DNA of 21,573 nt from Fimenecus sp045655645 (GCA_045655645.1 JAZOPS010000009.1:1-21573); one strand, 5' to 3'. Shown: positions 1 to 7,373, counted from the first letter of the stretch. The notes: a model not told the origin generated them from the sequence alone. Made by a program: numbers and translations.

Positions 1-92
1 TCTTTGACAATAACAAAATGAAAAAATCTCTAATTATTATTGTATGTCAAAATATTACGCTCTTTTTTGTACAAAATGTTAATTTTTCAAAA

Positions 93-121
93 TTGACTTG
101 TATATTTTATTAAAATAGTAT
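93..121 (+). promoter_or_regulatory. Sigma-A type promoter of the PPIase gene
   Basis: The -35 box TTGACT (93-98) is followed by a 17-nt spacer and a -10 box TAGTAT (116-121). Transcription would start near 128, giving a leader of about 85 nt. The leader contains the perfect 12-bp palindrome TACATTAATGTA at 130-141, placed just after the likely start point, where an operator could sit. The role of the palindrome is inference. The 92 bases before the promoter hold no gene that I can see. Confidence 0.6.
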
Positions 122-213
122 AGAATATGTACATTAATGTAAAAAAGTGTACCTGTTTGTTATTGCTTTTTTATTTAATCTTAAAATAAAGATATGTAAA
201 GGTGGTTTTTCCT

Positions 214-1968
214 ATGGAAAACAACAACAAATCTCAAGCTGAGATTTATCGTGAAGAGCGTAAAGCCAGACTCGCGAAAGAAGCAGAGAAAAAGGCTAAG
301 AAATCTCCACAACTCTCAAAAACAAAGAAAATTGTAGGCAAGGTTATTGCTATTGTTCTTGCAGTTGCAATTGGCATTGGTGCTTTTGGCGGAATTCTCA
401 ATTTCTTTGGTGTTCCTCAAAAAGTTATCAAAATCAATGTTAAAGACACAGCTTGCAAATTCACAGTTGCTGAGTTCAACTTCTTCTATTTCAATGTTTG
501 GAACAATCTTTGCTCAACAGCTCAACAATATTCATATTACGGCATGGATATGGGCTACGACTATACAAAGTCACCTGCAAAGCAAGAATTGACAAAAGAC
601 ACAGCTGAATCAATTGGTCTTGATTTCGATGCAATCGGCGTTGAAGATGCAACTTGGGCAGACGCTATCAGATATCTTGCAACAAACCAACTTGTTGAAA
701 TCAAATATTTTGCTGCTATGGCCGAAAAAGAAGGTCTCAAACTTTCAGAAGATGAGACAAAAGAAATCGATTCAGAAATCGATTCATATCGTAAAACTGC
801 AAAAGAAAATGACTTCTCTCTTGACAGATGGTTCCGCACACAATTAGGTAACGGTATCGACGAAAAAGTTGTTCGTCAGGTTTATGAAGAACAGATGCTT
901 GCTCAGAAGTATTTTGAAAAGTTTGAAGCAGATACACTTGCAGCAATCACAGAAGCTCAGATTAACGACAAATATAATGCTGATAAAGACAACTTTGACC
1001 TTGTTGATGTAAGATACTATTCTTTCTCAACAAAAGCTCCTTCTCTTGCTGATGATGCAACTAAGGAAGAAAAAGAAGCAGCAACAAAGAAAGCACAGGA
1101 TGCAACAAAAGCTCAAGCTGACGCATTCCTTGCAGCTGTTAAAGATGAAGCAACATTTATCACAGAAGCTAAGAGAGCAATTTTAACTGCTGACAACAAG
1201 AGCACAAAAGACCCTGACGAAGTTACCGATTACAGCAAAGCTACATACGCTGAACTTGCACAGTTCGGTGAAGACGCTGCAAAATGGGTTTATGACGATG
1301 CTCGTAAGGTTGGCGATAAAACAGTAGTTGACCTTGGCAATGGTACTTATGCAGTTATCTATATGGTTGCTCTTCCTTATAAAGATATGAGCACACACTC
1401 ACACGCTGTTCGTCATATTCTTGTTCAGTTCCCTCAGGATGAAGAAGGCAACACAAAGAAGCTCACAGAAAAAGAAAAAACAACATATAAAGCAAAAGCT
1501 CAGGCTATTCTTGATGAATATCTCAAGAACCCAACAGAAGAAAACTTTGCAGCTCTTGCTAAATCTAAATCAGAAGACCCTGGTTCAAAAGACAATGGTG
1601 GTCTTTATGAAGATTTGAACACAAGCACAAGCTTCGTTCAGCCTTTCAAAGATTGGTATCTTGATGCAAGCCGTAAAGTTGGCGACACAGGTATCATTGA
1701 AACAGATTATGGTTACCATGTAATGTACTATTCAAAAGCAACAGGTGTTACTTGGACTGAAAATGTTAAATCAATGATTCTTAGCGAAGCATCAGAAAAG
1801 CTTTATGAAGAAAATATTAATGTTCTTCTTGACTCAATCAACGCTGACTCTCTCACAATTAAATGGGCTATGAATGGTGAAACAAAGCATATTGAAAAGA
1901 TTCTTGCTTATTCAGCAACAAACTCTTCAAGCTCATCAGGCTCATCAGCATCAGCAACAGTTAAATAA
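214..1968 (+). CDS. Membrane-anchored parvulin-type peptidylprolyl isomerase (PrsA/SurA-like)
   Basis: A likely extracytoplasmic foldase that isomerises prolyl bonds in exported proteins. I chose ATG 214 because AAAGGTGG (198-205) sits 8 nt upstream; an in-frame GTG at 202 lies inside that ribosome binding site. The 584-residue product has a Lys/Arg/Glu-rich cytoplasmic head (about 1-42), one hydrophobic segment (about 43-66), a long helical SurA_N-like region, and a PpiC-type rotamase domain at about 397-505. The domain starts with RHILVQF and ends with DYGYHVMYY, both typical of parvulins. The tail is Ser-rich. B. subtilis PrsA is a lipoprotein of about 290 residues; this protein is twice as long and has no lipobox cysteine, so it is probably held by an uncleaved membrane helix. 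The gene stands alone between its own promoter and a strong terminator. The family call is firm; the clients are unknown. Confidence 0.87.
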   Translation: MENNNKSQAEIYREERKARLAKEAEKKAKKSPQLSKTKKIVGKVIAIVLAVAIGIGAFGGILNFFGVPQKVIKINVKDTACKFTVAEFNFFYFNVWNNLCSTAQQYSYYGMDMGYDYTKSPAKQELTKDTAESIGLDFDAIGVEDATWADAIRYLATNQLVEIKYFAAMAEKEGLKLSEDETKEIDSEIDSYRKTAKENDFSLDRWFRTQLGNGIDEKVVRQVYEEQMLAQKYFEKFEADTLAAITEAQINDKYNADKDNFDLVDVRYYSFSTKAPSLADDATKEEKEAATKKAQDATKAQADAFLAAVKDEATFITEAKRAILTADNKSTKDPDEVTDYSKATYAELAQFGEDAAKWVYDDARKVGDKTVVDLGNGTYAVIYMVALPYKDMSTHSHAVRHILVQFPQDEEGNTKKLTEKEKTTYKAKAQAILDEYLKNPTEENFAALAKSKSEDPGSKDNGGLYEDLNTSTSFVQPFKDWYLDASRKVGDTGIIETDYGYHVMYYSKATGVTWTENVKSMILSEASEKLYEENINVLLDSINADSLTIKWAMNGETKHIEKILAYSATNSSSSSGSSASATVK

Positions 1969-1974
1969 AAAATT

Positions 1975-2001
1975 AAATCCCCGCAAATGCGGGGATTTTT
2001 T
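1975..2001 (+). terminator. Rho-independent terminator of the PPIase gene
   Basis: A perfect 10-bp stem AAATCCCCGC (1975-1984) / GCGGGGATTT (1989-1998) with the loop AAAT is followed by a T run to 2001. It starts 6 nt after the stop codon. Confidence 0.93.
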
Positions 2002-2022
2002 AAATTTATTTTGAAAACTTTT

Positions 2023-2046
2023 GTGACATTTTTGCAGTTTTGTCAC
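2023..2046 (+). promoter_or_regulatory. Inverted repeat upstream of the ECF sigma gene
   Basis: GTGACA (2023-2028) and TGTCAC (2041-2046) form an exact inverted repeat with a 12-nt spacer, 44 nt before the sigma factor start. I see no convincing TTGACA/TATAAT pair here. That fits, but does not prove, transcription by an alternative sigma factor (ECF genes are often autoregulated) or control by a DNA-binding protein. Confidence 0.35.
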
Positions 2047-2089
2047 TACCTTATGAAACCGGTTATTCGGAGAGAAAGGAGGATGTGTC

Positions 2090-2638
2090 TTGTCTCACAA
2101 CAAAAAGAAAAATATTGACCAACTGCTAGAAGAATATTGTCGACAATATAAAGAGTTGTTATATAAATATGCATATTTAAGAACAGGACACGACAAGACT
2201 GCAGCAGAAGACTGTGTTCAAGATGCTTTTATGGTAATCTATCGCAAGATGAAAAAAGGCGAAGAGTTTTCACAACCAAAAGCATTCTTATACAGAACTG
2301 TTGATAATCTCATAAAAGAGCATCTTCGCAATGTCAAAAAACAACAAAAAATCAACGAAGAGCTGCTCACCGCTTCTACTGAACAAGAGTTTAATATATT
2401 TGAACATCTAGACCCAAGAACAGAAGCAGAAATTATTAACGCTGCGTTAAGTGAAATGAACGATACTGAAAGAATTATTTATAAGCGCAGGTACATAGAA
2501 AACAAAAATGTGCGTGAAATTGCAGAAGAATATAAAATTTCAGTTACTGCAGTCACTACAAGGCTTTATAGGATAAGGCAAAAGGTTGAAGAAAAGGTTC
2601 AACAAGAATTAAAAGAAAGGGGGATTTTTAATGACTAA
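2090..2638 (+). CDS. ECF-type RNA polymerase sigma factor
   Basis: A 182-residue sigma-70 family factor that would direct RNA polymerase to a dedicated promoter set. The TTG start at 2090 is preceded by an excellent site, AGAAAGGAGG (2073-2082), 7 nt upstream; there is no usable ATG until residue 48. Region 2 spans about 14-80, with AAEDCVQDAFMVIYRKM (helix 2.2) and KAFLYRTVDNLIKEHLR (2.3/2.4). A charged linker follows, then region 4 at about 113-170, with the helix-turn-helix VREIAEEYKISVTAVTTRLY. No extra domains are present and the length is normal for ECF factors. Its last 8 nt overlap the start of the large membrane protein gene downstream, so the two are translationally coupled and probably form a sigma/regulator pair. 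The signal and regulon are unknown. Confidence 0.9.
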   Translation: MSHNKKKNIDQLLEEYCRQYKELLYKYAYLRTGHDKTAAEDCVQDAFMVIYRKMKKGEEFSQPKAFLYRTVDNLIKEHLRNVKKQQKINEELLTASTEQEFNIFEHLDPRTEAEIINAALSEMNDTERIIYKRRYIENKNVREIAEEYKISVTAVTTRLYRIRQKVEEKVQQELKERGIFND

Positions 2639-5600
2639 CTCAAAAGTTTATGAACTTATCAATGAAAACAATTTTAAATCTATGCTCACAAATGAACTCT
2701 ATGCACTTATCGACGAAGAGTTGGCAAAAGGTGACGAAATGGATTGTGAACTCATCGATGAATTGGTTTTAGCAATCGAATCTTTAGAGCAAGTAGAAGA
2801 TGAAAAATCAGGCATTTTATTCCCCGTGATTTTCGGCGATGCATCAGGTTTTTCGAAACGCGTTATAAATAAAGTTAATAATCGAAACCGACTTATGCAA
2901 CTTACTGCTTGGGCTGCAGTGATTGCAATCTTGTGTTCTGGCACAAACGAATTGCTTATAAGAAGTGAAAACACTACTCTTGTCACCGAACTTTCAAAAA
3001 TGGTTCAGAAAGTTGGTCAATTCTTAACAGGCACTTTAGATAATTATGATAACGAAGAAGAAACAACAACCACGCCTCCTCACCTTCCAGAATTCACAAC
3101 AAATCCAAGTAAAAATGTCATAGAGCACAATAATAACAAACCTACAGTTACTGAGCCTGAAATAGTTAGTATTGGTCTTATTACTTATGGCAATTTTAAG
3201 ACATCTTATTTATGGAAAGAAGAGCTTAACCTTACCGGACTTAAGGTTGTTGCAGTTTATTCAGACGATACTGAAAAAATTATCCCTGCAAGTGATTGTG
3301 AAATTTCAGGGTTTAATTCTCTTAAACTTGGTGAGCAGTTGATTACTGTGAAATACAAAGGATTTTCTGCATATTTCAAAGTAATTGTTTCAAGAACCCA
3401 ACAGAATGACGAAGCCACAAGAACAATTACCAATGTTGAGTGTGATATGACAGGCAAGGACATTATTGTACCAAAGGGCACAGAAAACCCTGCCGTATAT
3501 AAAAATGTGAAATATCGCTATGTTTATTCTGATGGTACATTCTCACCTTGGACATCTTGCGAAGATACAACACTTATTAGCGAATATAACAACGAGCTTT
3601 TAGACGAAACACAAACAGTCATCTATCGTGCACCTAACGGAATGGAATTCTCAATCAATGTTGTTGTGTATGATAACACTATTTCTGAAGAAAAAACCGT
3701 TACAAAGCTCGAAATACAAAAAATGCCACAGACTATAAAGCGTTATGCAAATAATTATGACCAGTATTATATGTATGTTGATGATGAATGTGATTTTTCA
3801 CAGTTTGAAATCAAGGTTTATTATAGCGACAGAACAACAAAAATCAAAACCCTTGCAAATGGTGAAATCAAAGCATTCGGCACAATGTCAACTGAAAGAC
3901 CATCATCATATAGCGGTTACACCATAACTTTTGCTTATGGTGATGTTACAACTACATTTAAATATGAAGTAATTATCAAACCTGAAATTCATACTTATAC
4001 TTTTGAAGAGGGTATCTGGGAATGTTATTACATAAATGATGCTCCTGAAGAATATGGTGCAAAAAGTATTGTAAAAGCGAAAATGAACGACAGTAATAAA
4101 GAGATTTATCTTGATGTCGAAGTCAAAGGTTATGACCCCAATAAACTTGGCTATATTGAGTTACAGGTTTATTATGAAGGTAAATATCTTGGCGACTATA
4201 TCGGTGGTTTCATTTATGGTGACACAGGTTATGCCGTATTAGGAAGACCAATTACCCAACAGCTTACATCAGCAGATTTTAGTTTTAGACCTTATGTTAT
4301 TGCTGCAAAATGTGTTGGTAATGGCAAGTTTGAAACTTATGGTGATATTAAATACCAACTTACCAACACTCCACACTACGCCCCGAACCAATACTTTGAA
4401 AGTAGCACATCAGGCGAATTGAAAGCTATGGGTATTACAAGGTATGGAAGTCAATGTGTTGACTGGGCAACAGTTAATTACAAAATAAGTGCTGATGAAT
4501 CTATCACAGAATTCGGCACTCACGAAGCTAAGGTTTATCTTTATAATGTTTCAACAATTGACAATGGTTGGTCTTATCAACGAGAAGGCATTGCAGAAGA
4601 CCTTTCATACACAGTTACAATTAAAGAGAATCCCAGCTTTTATCAGGTTGAAGCACCAAGAAATCTTAAAATAAACATTCAGGATATTTATTCTGAATTC
4701 TATGACAAGTTGCATGTGTATGCAATTTATGCAGATGGTAGAAAAGAAGAAGTTTTTGATTATGATATTACAAGATATTTGCCATCAAGACCAACGACAT
4801 CAGGTCGTCTGGCATTATATGTTGATTACCCTACCGGAAACCAAGGTACTTATGTATATCTGTATGTCTATAGTGAAGGTTATGAAGACTCTTTCTACAT
4901 TACTGCACAAGACTATTTGCGCAAAACTTGTGACAACTATTATTCAGTGGGTACAGAAAGACCTTCAATACTTGTAAATTTCGCGTCTGCTGAACAATCA
5001 CAAATACAGCAATTCGCAATTTACCCTAACGATAATATTAAACCTGACGCAATAGAAATTGTTGGTTGGGACACATCAACACCGGGTGAAAAAGAAGCAA
5101 CCATTATCTATCACAGTCCTGTTGGCGATTTGAAGACAACTTATAAATATGTGGTAATTCCTGAATATCTGGAAGAATCTTGTTCAATTGTTTTCAATGA
5201 TGAAGACTATGCTTATGATTGTCGTTATGGTCTTATTGATGGCACTTATAAGGTTATTCACACCGACAAGGTAGGCAGAACTTATGAAATCACTGATTAT
5301 ACTGTGACTTATCCAACTAATGTTATGGGGTATGGTGTTCCAACAATTTCTTATTGGAATCCACACCCATTGGCTAATGCTGATAGTTCTAATCCTCATC
5401 AGGAAAGATATACTCCTAAAATGAAAATCGCAGGTGCTTGTGAAAATATTCAGGTAGTAAGACTTCAAAATGGAAATATCAAGATTTCAGTTGATTGTCC
5501 ATATTCTCCTGAATTTGGCACAATGCTTTTCAAATTCGGATACCCCGCAGAGAAGGGTCAATATGGAACAATAATAAAATATATTGAAACTTCAACACCT

Positions 5601-5738
5601 GAAGTAATTATTTCACCTGATATGTTGCGCCCCGACCTAAATATTGCATACTTTTATGTTAACGCATACATTGTAGATGACAAAACAGGCGAAATATATG
5701 GAACATATTCAGAAAGAATAGATTTTCCTCTTAATTAA
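2631..5738 (+). CDS. Large single-pass surface protein with Ig-like domains; candidate anti-sigma/sensor
   Basis: A 1035-residue protein whose ATG overlaps the ECF sigma gene by 8 nt, with GGGGG 7-8 nt upstream. Residues 1-87 are acidic and helical, with no signal peptide. One hydrophobic segment lies at about 88-110 and a Thr/Pro-rich linker at about 143-176. The remaining roughly 860 residues are Tyr/Thr/Asn-rich beta-type sequence. Residues about 178-254 resemble a bacterial Ig-like (Big_3/Big_4) unit, with the pattern LTGLKVVAVYSDDT followed by LGEQLITVKYKG. Similar 'YSDGT/YSDRT/YADGR' units recur near 297, 398 and 700. The last 100 residues look fibronectin-III-like. An inside-out, single-pass layout next to an ECF sigma factor is typical of anti-sigma factors, so I infer that the N-terminus binds the sigma factor and the outside part senses or adheres. 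I do not recognise a named anti-sigma domain such as ZAS (no HxxxCxxC). A sigma-controlled adhesin is the alternative. Confidence 0.75.
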   Translation: MTNSKVYELINENNFKSMLTNELYALIDEELAKGDEMDCELIDELVLAIESLEQVEDEKSGILFPVIFGDASGFSKRVINKVNNRNRLMQLTAWAAVIAILCSGTNELLIRSENTTLVTELSKMVQKVGQFLTGTLDNYDNEEETTTTPPHLPEFTTNPSKNVIEHNNNKPTVTEPEIVSIGLITYGNFKTSYLWKEELNLTGLKVVAVYSDDTEKIIPASDCEISGFNSLKLGEQLITVKYKGFSAYFKVIVSRTQQNDEATRTITNVECDMTGKDIIVPKGTENPAVYKNVKYRYVYSDGTFSPWTSCEDTTLISEYNNELLDETQTVIYRAPNGMEFSINVVVYDNTISEEKTVTKLEIQKMPQTIKRYANNYDQYYMYVDDECDFSQFEIKVYYSDRTTKIKTLANGEIKAFGTMSTERPSSYSGYTITFAYGDVTTTFKYEVIIKPEIHTYTFEEGIWECYYINDAPEEYGAKSIVKAKMNDSNKEIYLDVEVKGYDPNKLGYIELQVYYEGKYLGDYIGGFIYGDTGYAVLGRPITQQLTSADFSFRPYVIAAKCVGNGKFETYGDIKYQLTNTPHYAPNQYFESSTSGELKAMGITRYGSQCVDWATVNYKISADESITEFGTHEAKVYLYNVSTIDNGWSYQREGIAEDLSYTVTIKENPSFYQVEAPRNLKINIQDIYSEFYDKLHVYAIYADGRKEEVFDYDITRYLPSRPTTSGRLALYVDYPTGNQGTYVYLYVYSEGYEDSFYITAQDYLRKTCDNYYSVGTERPSILVNFASAEQSQIQQFAIYPNDNIKPDAIEIVGWDTSTPGEKEATIIYHSPVGDLKTTYKYVVIPEYLEESCSIVFNDEDYAYDCRYGLIDGTYKVIHTDKVGRTYEITDYTVTYPTNVMGYGVPTISYWNPHPLANADSSNPHQERYTPKMKIAGACENIQVVRLQNGNIKISVDCPYSPEFGTMLFKFGYPAEKGQYGTIIKYIETSTPEVIISPDMLRPDLNIAYFYVNAYIVDDKTGEIYGTYSERIDFPLN

Positions 5739-5776
5739 AAAAGACCACCTTGTTCAGTTGAACAGGGTGGTTTTTT
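5737..5776. terminator. Bidirectional terminator between convergent genes
   Basis: ACCACC-T-TGTTCA (5744-5756) pairs with TGAACA-G-GGTGGT (5759-5771) around a 2-nt loop. A T run (5771-5776) follows on plus and an A run (5737-5742) precedes it, giving a T run on minus. It serves the Ig-like gene and the convergent phosphoesterase gene. Confidence 0.92.
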
Positions 5777-5786
5777 GTGCATATTT

Positions 5787-6914
5787 TTATTTTTTACTTT
5801 TTATAATTTTTCTTGCAGCAACAATTCCTGCTGTTGCAACAATTCCTGCGACTGCGCCTTTGATAAGTGGCATTGCTGCATCAAAGCTGTTTGGTGCATA
5901 AGTATATGCATTATAACGAATTTTCTTTTCTACCTTGAAATCTGGCAAATCTTTAATCTCGATTGTTGTTGTTTCAAAGTTTTTCACATCATCTTCTTGA
6001 AAATCGAAAATACGGACTCCCCTTTTATCTGCTGGGCCATAAACATTGAATCCGCAACCTTGGGTATAACCCATTTTCATACCCTTGTATTCGCCCATAA
6101 ATGAGTTGTTATGGTCGTGACCGAAGAACATTGCAAACACATCGCCGTTCTCATTAAGAGCGTCAAATTCGCCTGTGTTCACTTCAGGTGTTGCAGGAGT
6201 TTCCCACACGAATGAACGGTCATTGATTACACAACATTCAGGGTTCAAACCAAAGAATTTACCTGCGTGGTCACGATAACCGGTTGCCACTCCTTTTTTC
6301 TTTGGAACTTCCATAAGCAGATTCCACATTTCAGGCACAGGAATATGCTGAAACATAATTGTTGGCACATAGTCTCCATACTTTTCTTTAAGTTCATCAC
6401 GAAGTCCTTTATACCATTCAATTTGACCAACTGACACAGGACTGCAACGACCATTAAGGCTCATTGAAAGGCTATCAATCAAAAGCACATTGAGTTTTGG
6501 TGCCCCGTCTTCACCCATAACGAGAAGATTATGGTTGCAATAACCGTCAATATTGTCATCTGCATTGAAAGCAAGGCAATTTTCGTGTTGTTTATAGAGT
6601 TCTAACTGTTGCTTTTTATTTGCTGCACATTGGTCATCGTGGTTACCAAATACAAATGTAAAAGGCACACCCATTTCGTCAAGTGGCTTTAAAAGATTAT
6701 CAATGGCAATCTTGGGATTTGCTTTTCTGTCACCAATATTAAAGGTAATACCATAGCCTTTTAACTGGTCGCCACTGAACACAACCAAATCAGGTTTTGC
6801 CTTTTTCACAGCGCAACGAATGAAATTCACAGTATCAGGCGAAGTCCAGCTTGTGTCTTGTGTATCAGCAATCTGCATTATTCTAAATTTTCCGTTATTG
6901 AATTTAAGTTCCAT
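5787..6914 (-). CDS. Calcineurin-like metallophosphoesterase with C-terminal membrane tail
   Basis: A 375-residue predicted metal-dependent phosphoesterase; the substrate is unknown. An upstream-extended start at 7016 is ruled out because a near-consensus promoter lies inside the extension. ATG 6914 has GGTGA 5 nt upstream. The metal-site motifs run in order: IADTQD (D17, Q19), SGDQ (D49), FGNHDD (N91, H92, D93), FQHIP (H190) and FFGHDHNN (H266, D267, H268). The first motif is D-x-Q rather than the usual D-x-H, so one metal ligand differs. Residues about 346-368 are hydrophobic and Ala/Gly/Val-rich and end in KIIKSKK, a possible tail anchor with the enzyme in the cytoplasm. No signal peptide is visible. 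The gene is monocistronic and convergent with the Ig-like gene. The fold is certain, the membrane tail likely, and the role not assignable. Confidence 0.87.
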   Translation of the reverse strand: MELKFNNGKFRIMQIADTQDTSWTSPDTVNFIRCAVKKAKPDLVVFSGDQLKGYGITFNIGDRKANPKIAIDNLLKPLDEMGVPFTFVFGNHDDQCAANKKQQLELYKQHENCLAFNADDNIDGYCNHNLLVMGEDGAPKLNVLLIDSLSMSLNGRCSPVSVGQIEWYKGLRDELKEKYGDYVPTIMFQHIPVPEMWNLLMEVPKKKGVATGYRDHAGKFFGLNPECCVINDRSFVWETPATPEVNTGEFDALNENGDVFAMFFGHDHNNSFMGEYKGMKMGYTQGCGFNVYGPADKRGVRIFDFQEDDVKNFETTTIEIKDLPDFKVEKKIRYNAYTYAPNSFDAAMPLIKGAVAGIVATAGIVAARKIIKSKK

Positions 6915-6930
6915 TTTTATCACCGAAAAC

Positions 6931-6959
6931 ATTATAACAAAAACAAGTAATGTATTCAA
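6931..6959 (-). promoter_or_regulatory. Promoter of the metallophosphoesterase gene
   Basis: On the minus strand, TTGAAT (6959-6954), a 17-nt spacer and a perfect TATAAT (6936-6931). Predicted transcription starts near 6924, leaving a leader of only about 10 nt before ATG 6914. Confidence 0.8.
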
Positions 6960-7019
6960 GAAAAATAAAATTAAACCAAAGAAGAAATAACACAAGACTA
7001 AAAGCCTTGGTGACATACA

Positions 7020-7034
7020 GTTCGCTTTGCGAAC
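7020..7034. repeat. Small perfect hairpin GTTCGC-TTT-GCGAAC
   Basis: A 6-bp GC-containing inverted repeat with a 3-nt loop (7020-7025/7029-7034) in the gene-free stretch 6915-7286. There is no T run on either side, so it is not an obvious terminator. Function unknown. Confidence 0.5.
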
Positions 7035-7066
7035 CGATTACATACCAATTCCTTTGGATTGAATAA

Positions 7067-7100
7067 AAAAAGACAAGTTTCTGTCGAAACTTGTCTTTTT
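7067..7100 (-). terminator. Perfect 15-bp terminator hairpin after a broken tRNA-Gln 3' end
   Basis: AAAAAGACAAGTTTC (7067-7081) pairs perfectly with GAAACTTGTCTTTTT (7086-7100) around TGTC. On the minus strand it directly follows the CCA end of a tRNA-Gln fragment, the same arrangement as at the intact tRNA gene. Confidence 0.8.
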
Positions 7101-7101
7101 A

Positions 7102-7116
7102 TGGCTGGGGAATAGG
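7102..7116 (-). pseudogene. Remnant 3' end of a second tRNA-Gln
   Basis: On the minus strand CCTATTCCCCAGCCA reproduces the 3' acceptor arm and CCA of the intact tRNA-Gln. The identity is 21 nt (7096-7116 against 7281-7301) and includes the first bases of the downstream T run. Upstream of it the sequence diverges at once: there is no matching T loop, anticodon arm or 5' acceptor strand, so it cannot make a tRNA. Confidence 0.7.
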
Positions 7117-7227
7117 CGACCGTCTGCTTCGGCGTTCGCCTTGCATACTTCACACTCGACATAAATGTCTCGTGCTTTTTGGCTAAAAACGATTCACTGA
7201 ATCGTTTTCTTAACGCCAAAACCCTAC
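7117..7227. repeat. Hairpin-rich insert between tRNA-Gln fragments
   Basis: About 110 nt that separate the remnant acceptor arm from an inverted T-arm copy. It contains a long hairpin, with TTTTGGC (7177-7183) and GCCAAAA (7215-7221) enclosing an 11-bp arm pair AAAACGATTCA (7186-7196) / TGAATCGTTTT (7198-7208). GGCGA (7115-7119) and TCGCC (7136-7140) form a further pair. A 73-codon minus-strand frame at 6998-7219 crosses this insert, the tRNA fragment and the terminator, so it is probably not a gene. Palindromic structure of this kind suggests a small dispersed repeat; whether it recurs in the genome cannot be seen here. Confidence 0.45.
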
Positions 7228-7242
7228 GGGTTCGAATCCCTA
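7228..7242 (+). pseudogene. Inverted copy of a tRNA T-arm
   Basis: GGGTTCGAATCCCTA on the plus strand is the exact reverse complement of 7298-7312, the T arm of the intact tRNA-Gln read on minus. No complete plus-strand tRNA can be folded around it: the following bases (AACTAT) find no acceptor partner upstream. Confidence 0.6.
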
Positions 7243-7249
7243 ACTATAA

Positions 7250-7285
7250 AAAAAATAGTCACCACAAAAGTGATGACTATTTTTT
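7250..7285. terminator. Terminator of tRNA-Gln (bidirectional)
   Basis: AAAAATAGTCA (from about 7250) pairs with TGACTATTTTT (ending about 7285) around a short internal region. It lies directly after the CCA end on the minus strand, and T runs are available on both strands. Confidence 0.85.
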
Positions 7286-7286
7286 A

Positions 7287-7360
7287 TGGCTGGGGAATAG
7301 GGATTCGAACCCCAACAAACAGAGTCAGAGTCTGTCGTGCTACCGTTACACTATTCCCCA
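7287..7360 (-). tRNA. tRNA-Gln (anticodon CUG)
   Basis: A complete 74-nt tRNA with encoded CCA. The acceptor pairs are TGGGGAA/TTCCCCA with discriminator G. The D arm is GTGTAACGGTAGCAC, the anticodon arm ACAGA-CTCTGAC-TCTGT (anticodon CTG) and the T arm GGGGTTCGAATCCC. The UGGGG start is typical of bacterial tRNA-Gln. It reads codon CAG. A strong promoter ends 13 nt upstream and a terminator follows directly. Confidence 0.96.
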
Positions 7361-7373
7361 ACGAGCAAAAGCA

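Noticed and set aside
4..9. TTGACA as a -35 box at the window start
   Set aside because: No acceptable -10 box lies 16-18 nt downstream; the TTGACT/TAGTAT pair at 93-121 is better placed for the PPIase gene.
130..160. A riboswitch in the PPIase leader
   Set aside because: Only a 12-bp AT-rich palindrome is present; there is no conserved aptamer-like core or leader terminator.
5775..6104. 109-codon plus-strand Cys-rich frame
   Set aside because: Antisense to the phosphoesterase gene and starts within the terminator region; composition is not protein-like.
6998..7219. 73-codon minus-strand frame next to the tRNA-Gln
   Set aside because: It runs through a tRNA 3' end, a perfect terminator hairpin and palindromic repeats. 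Its open state is better explained by repeat structure than by coding.
7228..7285. A plus-strand tRNA gene ending near 7245
   Set aside because: Only the T arm matches. No acceptor, D arm or anticodon arm can be paired with it.
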